Source of the DNA: Candidatus Parcubacteria bacterium
GTDB lineage: Bacteria; Patescibacteriota; Patescibacteriia; CAIXNZ01
Direction: 5' to 3'
Assembly: GCA_026395675.1 (NCBI GenBank)
Contig: JAPLYF010000083.1
Span: forward strand, 1 to 25,115
DNA: 25,115 nucleotides
Under the pieces are notes generated by a model that did no database searches, was not told the origin of the DNA, and was given only the letters and a program-made list of their open reading frames with translations. Shown piece by piece: positions 13,336 to 19,843 of this stretch. The translations under genes were made by a program, and so were the position numbers. Within the stretch, counting starts at the first letter, position 1, and every line of letters begins with the position of its first letter.

Positions 13336-14316
13336 ATGTTAAATGAGAAACAAAAAAAATTTCATACTATTTCAAATAAAATAATTCTAAAAATTTTAAA
13401 ATATCAAGTTTTAATTTTTTGTATTATTATTTTTGTATTTTTAGTTATTCCAAATATTGTTTTAGCTGTGGCTGCTGAAAAACCAAATATTAAGCTCCAA
13501 ATCCCAATTCTAGGATTCACAGATGCTGCTGACATTGCTGTATATATCAAGGCCGTTTATAAAGCAGCTACCTATATTGTTGTGCCAATTGTAATTGTTG
13601 TCATTATGCTGGGCGGCATTGAATGGTTAACAGCCGCTGGCCGGGATCCTGAAGGCATGAATAATGCCAAAAGCCGCATTTGGCATGGCTTAATTGGCTT
13701 GGGAATTGTTTTATTAAGCTATGTACTCTTATCTCTCGTAGGAATCACTGAATTAAAGCCACCCAGCGCTGAATATATTACTCCCGAGGCCTTAGAAACA
13801 GAAGAAATTACTAATCCTCCCGCTTATACCCAGGGAAGCGGTGGGATACCAGCATTAGGTACTGGCAAAAAAAAGGCCCTATATGTACACTGGTCTGCCG
13901 GATCTACAAGTGGTGTGTCACCGCACTATACTTTTACAGTTAAAGGCGATGGTGTTGTGGTACAAAGTTTTCCCCCAGAGCAAGATCCAACTTATTGTAC
14001 TTATGGCAGAAATAAAAACAGCATTTGTATAGCTGTTGCTGGCGCTAGTGGTTTTTCACCCAAGTGCTATCCCAATGGAAGTATACTAGGAGAAGCATGT
14101 ACAAATGGATCTGGAAAACTTACAGAAAAGCAAATAGCTGCCTTACGGGCAAAAATTAATGCTCTAAAAAGTCAATGGGGTATACCAGCAATTACTCATT
14201 CACAGGCCGCAGCAGCGGATAATTACCATTGCGTTCAAAGTATGAATAAGGGCCCCAATACCAGAGGAAAATGTAAATGGGATTTTTGGAAAGACGCTAA
14301 TAATTATACATTTTAA
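13336..14316 (+). CDS. Pilin-like membrane module fused to an N-acetylmuramoyl-L-alanine amidase (Amidase_2/PGRP) domain
   Basis: 326 residues. Signal segment about 22-46, then the shared module (about 52-152): 'LQIPILGF..AADIAVYIKAVYKA', TM1 (about 78-100), 'AKSRIWHGLIG', TM2 (about 118-137), 'VGITELKPPSAEYITPE'. A short linker leads to an Amidase_2 domain (about 178-320). The zinc ligands can be assigned as H185 ('YVHWSAG'), H288 ('ITHSQ') and D316 ('KWDFW'), with 'PHYTFTVKGDGVVVQ' and 'SICIAVAGASG' as the usual core strands. The family cuts the amide between MurNAc and L-Ala of the stem peptide. Extra cysteines (221, 231, 244, 255, 299, 313) suggest disulfides, hence an extracytoplasmic location. 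It lies 40 bases after the M23 fusion and eight before the next gene, consistent with one operon. No Shine-Dalgarno. Confidence 0.82.
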   Translation: MLNEKQKKFHTISNKIILKILKYQVLIFCIIIFVFLVIPNIVLAVAAEKPNIKLQIPILGFTDAADIAVYIKAVYKAATYIVVPIVIVVIMLGGIEWLTAAGRDPEGMNNAKSRIWHGLIGLGIVLLSYVLLSLVGITELKPPSAEYITPEALETEEITNPPAYTQGSGGIPALGTGKKKALYVHWSAGSTSGVSPHYTFTVKGDGVVVQSFPPEQDPTYCTYGRNKNSICIAVAGASGFSPKCYPNGSILGEACTNGSGKLTEKQIAALRAKINALKSQWGIPAITHSQAAAADNYHCVQSMNKGPNTRGKCKWDFWKDANNYTF

Positions 14317-14324
14317 AATTATTT

Positions 14325-15500
14325 ATGAGTAGAAAATCAATGATTATTATAGGAGTATGCACAATTTCATTAAGTGCTGTAATATTTTTTTATCTATATT
14401 CTTATTTAAGTTATTGGCTTGAATACAAGAATATTTTTCCAGACAAACCCAAAATTAGTGATATTTCTAATCCATTACCAATTCAGAAAATTAATTTAAA
14501 AAATGTTAATTATCCGCTTCTAACTGCTAATAATTCATTATTTTATTTAGATGATAAATCAGTAATTAACAAAGTTGACCTAAGCAGTTTAAATTACGAG
14601 GGAGCTAAACAACCAGTCATATTCTTTAAAAATCTTGATGTTGAAAGTGTCTTAAATGTCAAGTGGTGCAATGAAACAAAAATGATTATGTTTCAAATTT
14701 CTGCAGAATCTTACCCCAAACCAGATGGGGATGATGTAATGCCTGGTGATTTACAGGTCAATGAAATAAATAAAATTGCCATAGATCTTGAAAATAAAAA
14801 AACTGTTTTATTAAATCCTTATACTATAGATGCGGTCTGGAACGACTCCTGTGACTTAATTTATTATTTATTTAGGAATACTGCAGATAATACCACTTCA
14901 TTATACAGCACCAATCCTGAGGGCATATCTACGAATAAATTATTATTAAATTTTGGTTCAAGCGAGATAGGGTTATTACCCAAACAAAGCAGAATACAAG
15001 ACAATTTTTTATATTATTATAAAATTATAGATAATCAAAATGTACTTATACGATTAAATATAATTAATCTAAGACAAGATGTAATTTTTAAAGATTTAAT
15101 TGATGCTGTCATTTCACCAAATGATAAATATGCCTTTATTGAAAAATATCAAAATAATAATATTATTTCTATAATTTATGATATAGAAAATGCCAAAATT
15201 ATTTATACATTTAAATATATTATTTTATCAGACGCAATAACTTGGAATCGGGCAGGGGATGAGCTGTATTTTCAAGCCGGCGAAAATTTAAAAATGGGCG
15301 ATGAATCAAAATTTTTAAACAGAGCCGCTTCTTATGTTTTTTTTAAATATAATGCATCTACAAATTCTATGGAACAACTAAATAATCACGTATATGACAA
15401 CCCTATAGTACCGTTATTTTATATCCTTGATGAAAAAAATGATAAATTATACTTTTCGGATTTTCCTAAAAATGATTTATTTTATCTGGATCTACATTAA
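14325..15500 (+). CDS. Membrane-anchored beta-propeller-like protein of unknown function
   Basis: 391 residues. A single N-terminal TM anchor (about 6-28) is followed by a soluble, probably extracytoplasmic region. That region has repeated blade-like patterns ending in 'I.DLENKKTVLL', 'IYDIENAKIIYTF' and similar, with 'AVISPNDKYAFI' and 'AITWNRAGDELYF', which resemble TolB/WD40-like or DPP-IV-N-like propellers. I see no catalytic motif. It sits between the amidase fusion and the carboxypeptidase fusion, eight bases behind the former, so it is likely part of the same apparatus, perhaps as a scaffold or sensor. The coding sequence is clearly more AT-rich than gltX and purF. Confidence 0.65.
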   Translation: MSRKSMIIIGVCTISLSAVIFFYLYSYLSYWLEYKNIFPDKPKISDISNPLPIQKINLKNVNYPLLTANNSLFYLDDKSVINKVDLSSLNYEGAKQPVIFFKNLDVESVLNVKWCNETKMIMFQISAESYPKPDGDDVMPGDLQVNEINKIAIDLENKKTVLLNPYTIDAVWNDSCDLIYYLFRNTADNTTSLYSTNPEGISTNKLLLNFGSSEIGLLPKQSRIQDNFLYYYKIIDNQNVLIRLNIINLRQDVIFKDLIDAVISPNDKYAFIEKYQNNNIISIIYDIENAKIIYTFKYIILSDAITWNRAGDELYFQAGENLKMGDESKFLNRAASYVFFKYNASTNSMEQLNNHVYDNPIVPLFYILDEKNDKLYFSDFPKNDLFYLDLH

Positions 15501-15580
15501 TTGACTGTCTTAATGAATCTTGAATTGATTTATTTACCTATTTAAAATTAATTTTGATATTCATCCGTAATATTTACCAC

Positions 15581-16549
15581 ATGGAAAATAAAAAGATAAA
15601 ACTTTTTAAATCATTAATATTTGGGGTAATAATTTTTACTTTATTTTTCGCGCCTTTTTTACTTCTAGCCGCTGATCAAACCCAGCCAAAAACAGCGGCT
15701 GAACCAAATATACTACTAGAAGTTCCTCTCTTAACTTATAGCAAAGCTACGAACATCGCTGAATACATTAAAAATATCTATAAGGCCTCTTTATACATCA
15801 TTATCCCTTTTATTATTATAATTATAATCGGTTCGGGAATTTTATGGATTCTGGCAGGGGGTGATAAAAAATTAATTTCCACTGCCAAAGAAAGAATTAA
15901 ATTTGCTTTAATTGGCCTTTGCATCGCTTTATTTAGTTATGTTTTATTATCTTTTGTGGGCATCACTGAATTAAAACCACCCAGCGCGGAATATATTGAA
16001 CCTGAAGAACTGCCTGATGTGGACTTATCATCAGCGATAGCAACTGGCTCACCAGATGCCATAACTTCTACCAATGCTTCTTATCAAGCAATCTGCACAA
16101 AATATGGCGGTAGTTATAAAGAAGCTGTGGCTTTAGAATGCAAAGCATTAGGCAATAATCCTCCTGCGGGTTTAAATATTGTATCCATGGGAAAATATGG
16201 GAAAGATTCGGGACAAAAGGCCGAGGCAGGCGCCTTTGAAAGATTTAAAAAGAGCGCTGATTGCGTTAAAAGTAAATTTGGCAAGACAATAACAGCTAGT
16301 GGCTGGAGATCAGCAGCAGGACAATATGCTGCTTATCAAAAAAATTTTGGCACTGGCTATGCTGCCAAACCCTGTTGTTCTAATCATGGCAAAGGCGTAG
16401 CTTTTGATGTCAGAATAAATGGCGTAAAAGTTTCCAATTTTGGAACTTCTGATCAGTATTTAAAAGAATGTTTTAATGCCAATGGCTTATATGCAAATTT
16501 AAGAGGAGGCGTTAGCGAACCTTGGCATTATTCACCATCTGGAAAATAA
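15581..16549 (+). CDS. Pilin-like membrane module fused to an M15/VanY-type D,D-carboxypeptidase domain
   Basis: 322 residues from the ATG at 15581, preferred over an in-frame TTG at 15554 because a TAATAT box ends seven bases before it. Signal segment about 10-31. Shared module about 44-143: 'LEVPLLTY..ATNIAEYIKNIYKA', TM1 (about 71-93), 'AKERIKFALIG', TM2 (about 109-127), 'VGITELKPPSAEYIEPEE'. The segment 'GITELKPPSAEYI' is identical in the amidase fusion. The C-terminal domain has the VanY/M15B signatures 'SGWRS..GQY..Y', 'SNHGKGVAFD' (zinc ligands H269 and D276) and 'EPWHY' (E313, H316). The family trims the terminal D-Ala from stem peptides. Paired cysteines (C265, C266, C172, C187) fit a secreted domain. 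It is the third member of the trio. Confidence 0.83.
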   Translation: MENKKIKLFKSLIFGVIIFTLFFAPFLLLAADQTQPKTAAEPNILLEVPLLTYSKATNIAEYIKNIYKASLYIIIPFIIIIIIGSGILWILAGGDKKLISTAKERIKFALIGLCIALFSYVLLSFVGITELKPPSAEYIEPEELPDVDLSSAIATGSPDAITSTNASYQAICTKYGGSYKEAVALECKALGNNPPAGLNIVSMGKYGKDSGQKAEAGAFERFKKSADCVKSKFGKTITASGWRSAAGQYAAYQKNFGTGYAAKPCCSNHGKGVAFDVRINGVKVSNFGTSDQYLKECFNANGLYANLRGGVSEPWHYSPSGK

Positions 16550-16565
16550 TAATATTTTGCGACAC

Positions 16566-16970
16566 ATGATTAATCCACATCAAAATAGGGTAAGGGACAT
16601 ATTTAATCAGGCATGTAACTGTTTAAAAGTTACGGGTTTTAGTTTTAGAGTTATGAATAGGCAAGCACCGATAAACACTGCCAAGAATTTTAAAGTGGCT
16701 TACACTAATTTAAAAACCAAATTAATTGCCATTGATATTTTTACGCCTAAAAAGAGGCAACCAAAGAGCATTAACTCAATTTTAAGAATTATAGCCCATG
16801 AGATAGCCCACCATCAGAAAAAACCCTTTAAACAGCTTTACAGGGGCCATATTATCACCAGAAGCCATTATCCTGGGTTTTATAGGCAGGTAAATAAGAA
16901 TATAGATAGATTTAAGAGGGATAGGGAATTGGAAAAGTATTTCACTGAAAAAACCGTATTGTCATCCTGA
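16566..16970 (+). CDS. Small HExxH metalloprotease-like protein (SprT/WLM-like)
   Basis: 134 residues from the ATG at 16566; an in-frame TTG at 16557 would add three residues. The zinc signature 'IIAHEIAHH' (HExxH) occurs at about 77-85, followed by 'HIITRSHYPGFYRQ'. The fold looks like the minimal SprT/WLM-type peptidases, but I cannot place it in a named family. There is no signal peptide, so it is probably cytoplasmic. It ends inside an inverted-repeat element: the last codons (T-V-L-S-S) and the stop are supplied by the repeat at 16952-17037, so the native C-terminus may have been longer. It is the last gene of the long plus-strand run. Confidence 0.6.
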   Translation: MINPHQNRVRDIFNQACNCLKVTGFSFRVMNRQAPINTAKNFKVAYTNLKTKLIAIDIFTPKKRQPKSINSILRIIAHEIAHHQKKPFKQLYRGHIITRSHYPGFYRQVNKNIDRFKRDRELEKYFTEKTVLSS

Positions 16971-17037
16971 GCATAGTCGAAAGACCAATACTTCGGTGTA
17001 ATAGATTCTTCACTTCGTTCTGAATGACAATACGGTT
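16952..17037. repeat. 86-bp inverted-repeat element (MITE/REP-like) overlapping the end of the metalloprotease gene
   Basis: Exact 14-bp terminal inverted repeats, AACCGTATTGTCAT (16952-16965) and ATGACAATACGGTT (17024-17037). The interior reads 'CCTGAGCATAGTCGAAAGACC...AGATTCTTCACTTCGTTCTGA', the widespread GTCATYC...GAATGAC repeat style. No coding capacity. Confidence 0.75.
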
Positions 17038-17039
17038 AT

Positions 17040-17068
17040 AAAAAAGAGACCTTTCTGGCCTCTTTTTT
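17040..17068. terminator. Intrinsic terminator at the end of the long plus-strand gene run
   Basis: AAAAAAGAG (17040-17048) pairs with CTCTTTTTT (17060-17068); inside, CC pairs with GG around TTTCT. The T run makes it a good terminator for the 11641-16970 transcript, and the A run makes it possibly bidirectional. Confidence 0.8.
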
Positions 17069-17081
17069 ATAATTTCTTTTA

Positions 17082-17187
17082 TTTTATCCGAGCATCCTTG
17101 TCATTCAGAGCGAAGCCGATAGGCGAAGCGAAGAATCCAGTAATTCGGTTTATACATTCTACCAAACGCTCGGCTTGGTTATTTTAA
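17082..17187. repeat. Tandem repeat unit, copy 1 (about 106 bp)
   Basis: Starts TTTTATCCGAGCATCC and ends CTCGGCTTGGTTATTTTAA. It contains GTCATTCAGAGCGAAGCC and GGCGAAGCGAAGAATCC, and is bounded by CCGAGC/GCTCGG. It is followed directly by copy 2, which is nearly identical. No coding capacity. Confidence 0.8.
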
Positions 17188-17294
17188 TTTTATCCGAGCA
17201 TCCTCCTTGTCATTCAGAGCGAAGCCGATAGGCGAAGCGAAGAATCCAGTAATTCGGTTAATACTCTCTACTAAACGCTCGGCTTGGTTATTTT
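17188..17294. repeat. Tandem repeat unit, copy 2 (about 107 bp)
   Basis: Same unit as 17082-17187, with an extra CTC-like triplet after 'GAGCATC' and a few substitutions (for example TATACATTCTACC versus AATACTCTCTACT). Its right end supplies the TAA stop (17288-17290) of the GIY-YIG gene. Confidence 0.8.
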
Positions 17295-17593
17295 GTTTCA
17301 TCCTGATACCATTCTTCTGATAAATCTTTAAACTCCGGATTCATCTCCTTTATTAAGTTTAATTTTTTCTCTCTGCTTAAACCCTTAATTTGTTTTTCTC
17401 TGGCAATTGCAGATTCAGGGGTATAAAAATCTTCAAAATATACTAATTTATTAATGTTATATTTAGAAGTAAAGCTATTTACGTTAGTGCTGTTTTTATG
17501 TTCCCAAACTCTTCTTTCTAGATCATTAGTTATCCCGGTATAATTAACGGAATTACTTTTATTCATCATAATATAAATCCAATAAGTATTCAT
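17288..17593 (-). CDS. GIY-YIG endonuclease domain protein
   Basis: 101 residues from the ATG at 17593; upstream GTG/ATG codons (17614, 17611) would extend it into a flanking repeat and are less likely. The domain starts at once with 'YWIYIMM' and 'NYTGITNDLERRVWEHK', the GIY-YIG core with the conserved Arg, then 'KLVYFEDFYTPESAIAREKQIKGLSREKKLNLI'. This is the small single-domain form common in CPR and Bacteroidetes genomes (UPF0213-like). Family members are DNA nucleases of mostly unknown biological role; some behave as mobile or repair genes. Both ends abut repeat elements, which suggests the gene and the repeats may have moved together or that this is an insertion hot spot. Confidence 0.82.
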   Translation of the reverse strand: MNTYWIYIMMNKSNSVNYTGITNDLERRVWEHKNSTNVNSFTSKYNINKLVYFEDFYTPESAIAREKQIKGLSREKKLNLIKEMNPEFKDLSEEWYQDETK

Positions 17594-17600
17594 AAAAATT

Positions 17601-17728
17601 ATCCGAGCCATCACGTCATCCAGAGCGTAAGCGAAGGATCTATTACTAACATAACGTACTGGATTCCTCGCATGGCTCGGCCTTCGCCGACCGTAGTCCC
17701 GCCGTAGCGGGACGAAGGTCGGAATGAC
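17601..17728. repeat. Nested palindromic repeat element upstream of the GIY-YIG gene
   Basis: CCGAGCCAT (17603-17611) pairs with ATGGCTCGG (17672-17680). GTCATCC (17615-17621) faces GGAATGAC (17721-17728). Inside lies a GC-rich hairpin, CCGACC/GGTCGG plus GTCCCGC/GCGGGAC (17687-17722). It looks like one GTCATCC element interrupted by another palindrome, related in edge sequence to the tandem units at 17082-17294. Confidence 0.65.
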
Positions 17729-17747
17729 AAAGACGCTCTATTTAAAA

Positions 17748-18728
17748 TTATTCATTTTTTAAATTCTTACCGCTATGGAATTTCTGGTGCAAATCTTTAA
17801 GCCTTTTATTGGTCACATGCGTATATATTTGAGTGGTCATAATATTTTTATGGCCTAAAAACTCCTGGACAATCCTTAAATCAGCGCCTTGATTTAATAA
17901 ATCAGTGGCATAAGTATGCCTCAAGGTATGAGGCGTGGCAATAAAAGGCAGACCCGCAATCTTGCTATATTTAGTTAAAACATTTTCAATTGAACGCGTT
18001 GTTAAGCGATGATCGGTCTTGTCGTTTTTAAAATTCTGATGATTTATAAAAAGCGGACGTTCCATATCCTTCCTAGCTTCCAAATATCTAATTATCCAAT
18101 CTAAACAGCGCCTGGAAAAATAAATTGGCCGGGGATGACTGCCTTTGCCGACTATTGCTAATTCTAAAGAATCATAATTAGGGTTCTTGATTATTTTCAG
18201 ATTAAATTGATCGCGGTTCAAATTTACCAATTCTGCCACGCGCAAACCTGTTGAGAATAAAGTTTCCATTATAGCTTTGTCTCTTAATCCAGAAATTTCT
18301 GCAATTTTGGGAGATAATAGCAATCGTTCTAATTGCTCAAGATTTAAAAATTTCACGACTCTTTCTCTCATATTATCTTTGGCCAGTTTAACTTTTCCAG
18401 GCGGCAATGTTTCAATGTCTTTTTCAATTAAATACGCGAGAAAATTGCGCAAGGCAATTAAATAATAATTTTGCGTTGATTTTTTTAAATTTTGCTTAGT
18501 CGTGGCATTAACGCCTTGTCGGGACAAATAAAGCCGAAATTGATAAATAATATCAGCGGTTAAATTATGGGGCTTTAAACCGGGATAATCCTTATCCAGC
18601 CAAATTCTAAATTTATTAATAAAGCGATCATAATTTTTTACGCTTAAAACTGCCAACCCCTTTTCAACCTCTAAATATTCAAGAAAAGTAGGTATGTAAC
18701 TTATAAGCGGCTTATTTGCTTTTTGCAT
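17748..18728 (-). CDS. xerC: Xer-type tyrosine recombinase (XerC/XerD/XerA family)
   Basis: 326 residues with the N-terminal SAM-like DNA-binding domain (about 10-105) and the catalytic domain. All active-site residues are visible: R163 ('STGLRVAEL'), K195 ('VGKGSHPR'), H267 and R270 ('PHTLRHTYA'), H293 ('LGHKNIMTTQ') and the nucleophile Y302 ('IYTHV'). Length and sequence fit the chromosome-dimer-resolving Xer proteins that act at dif near the terminus. CPR genomes often have a single Xer, so the C/D label is nominal. An AAGGAG lies about 15 bases before the ATG, too far for normal use. A TATAAT is found at 18770-18775. A phage or element integrase is the main alternative, but no element boundaries are seen. 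Confidence 0.88.
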   Translation of the reverse strand: MQKANKPLISYIPTFLEYLEVEKGLAVLSVKNYDRFINKFRIWLDKDYPGLKPHNLTADIIYQFRLYLSRQGVNATTKQNLKKSTQNYYLIALRNFLAYLIEKDIETLPPGKVKLAKDNMRERVVKFLNLEQLERLLLSPKIAEISGLRDKAIMETLFSTGLRVAELVNLNRDQFNLKIIKNPNYDSLELAIVGKGSHPRPIYFSRRCLDWIIRYLEARKDMERPLFINHQNFKNDKTDHRLTTRSIENVLTKYSKIAGLPFIATPHTLRHTYATDLLNQGADLRIVQEFLGHKNIMTTQIYTHVTNKRLKDLHQKFHSGKNLKNE

Positions 18729-18795
18729 AAATCACAGTTTTGACTCCTTAAGCTCTTTGATTAAGGTATATTATACGAAGATGTAATAACTATAT

Positions 18796-18821
18796 CATTT
18801 TGCCTTAAATCAAGCAAAATG
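18796..18821. repeat. Short perfect hairpin between xer and ftsQ
   Basis: CATTTTGC (18796-18803) and GCAAAATG (18814-18821) with a 10-base loop, just downstream of the ftsQ stop. No T run follows on the minus strand, so it is at best a weak terminator. Confidence 0.35.
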
Positions 18822-18835
18822 CTTATCCCCAACCA

Positions 18836-19750
18836 TTATTTCATCTTATAATAGACATTTTCACCCATGCGCAGGTCAATGTAATCCAGATTTTTTAAAT
18901 TACCCTGTTTGATTTTCTTATCAATTAATAAATTCAAACGGCTAAGCTGATTAGCCAAAGTGTCAACTAAGTTAAAAAATAACTTGGCGCCAGTATTTAG
19001 CTCAATTATTAAAAACTGGGGCATTTTATTAGGCACTGTTATATTATTGGGCTTTAAATAATCCTTTTGACTTAATTGATCATTTAAATCAAGAATAAAC
19101 CCAATATTTTCTGGTCTTAAGACAAAATCACCCAAATTAACTCCCTCATTTGCTAAATCAATTATTTTGAGAAAATTACCCTCTATTTCTTCTTTATTTC
19201 CTTGACTAGGAACATTTAATTGAAAAATTTTAGGAATAGATGTTTTATAAAATTTTTTTATAATTTGGCCCTGGTTATCAATTAAATATTCTAAATCAGC
19301 GCCTTGCCATTTCAAAGCAGCATTCTTTTCTTTAATCGTTACTCTTAAAGTATTAGGCAATATTTTCTCTATTTTAATATCAGTTAATAAAACTACTTCA
19401 TTTATTCTTTTAATTAATTGGTTTTTACTAAAGAGAAAAATATTTCTGTTTTTAAAGATAAAAAAAGTGTTTTGATTAAGATAATTATTGGTAATATCCA
19501 GTAGATCATCAGTTGAAATTATTTGATTGCCATAAATTTCAATATTAGTAATATTATAAAAATTTGAAAAAATAAAAAAATAGAGACAAGAAATGATCCC
19601 TATTAATAAGATTAAATTAATGACCGAAAACAAATTAAATTTAAATAAATTTATTTTAAAATGATGGGGCCTGCGATAATAAACCTTCCCCCTTTCAACT
19701 TTATATTTTTTCTGAAATAATAAATTTTTCTTTTTTCTTTTAAAAAACAT
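18836..19750 (-). CDS. ftsQ: Cell-division protein FtsQ/DivIB
   Basis: 304 residues with the topology of FtsQ: a basic cytoplasmic N-terminus (about 1-38), one TM helix (about 42-66), a POTRA domain starting 'ITNIEIYGNQIISTDDLLDI' (about 67-140), then the beta domain to the end. 'IEKILPNTLRVTIKEKNAALKW' is the typical FtsQ/POTRA junction. FtsQ bridges early and late divisome proteins and controls FtsWI through FtsB/FtsL. No mur or ftsA/ftsZ neighbours are here, so the dcw cluster is dispersed. A TATAAT on the minus strand (plus 19761-19766) ends ten bases before the ATG, again implying a near-leaderless message. The coding sequence is very AT-rich. Confidence 0.8.
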   Translation of the reverse strand: MFFKRKKKNLLFQKKYKVERGKVYYRRPHHFKINLFKFNLFSVINLILLIGIISCLYFFIFSNFYNITNIEIYGNQIISTDDLLDITNNYLNQNTFFIFKNRNIFLFSKNQLIKRINEVVLLTDIKIEKILPNTLRVTIKEKNAALKWQGADLEYLIDNQGQIIKKFYKTSIPKIFQLNVPSQGNKEEIEGNFLKIIDLANEGVNLGDFVLRPENIGFILDLNDQLSQKDYLKPNNITVPNKMPQFLIIELNTGAKLFFNLVDTLANQLSRLNLLIDKKIKQGNLKNLDYIDLRMGENVYYKMK

Positions 19751-19807
19751 CTTGGCAGAAATTATAAATTATTGAATAATAATTTTATTCAACAATCCCC
19801 TCCCCTC

Positions 19808-19835
19808 GTCCTCCGAAGCTTTAGCGAAGGAGGAC
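19808..19835. repeat. GC-rich palindrome between ftsQ and serS
   Basis: GTCCTCC (19808-19814) pairs with GGAGGAC (19829-19835), with inner GCT/AGC and a GAA/GAA mismatch. It has the same architecture as the palindrome inside thpR. No T run follows serS on the minus strand, so a terminator role is doubtful. Confidence 0.55.
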
Positions 19836-19843
19836 CTCATGAT

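Noticed and set aside
17082..17294. CRISPR array
   Set aside because: Only two contiguous ~106-bp units without spacers and no cas genes: a tandem duplication of a repeat element.
18760..18790. dif-like Xer site beside the recombinase gene
   Set aside because: The TTCGTATAATATACC region has some dif flavour, but the right arm does not match the XerD-side consensus; a -10 box for xer explains it better.
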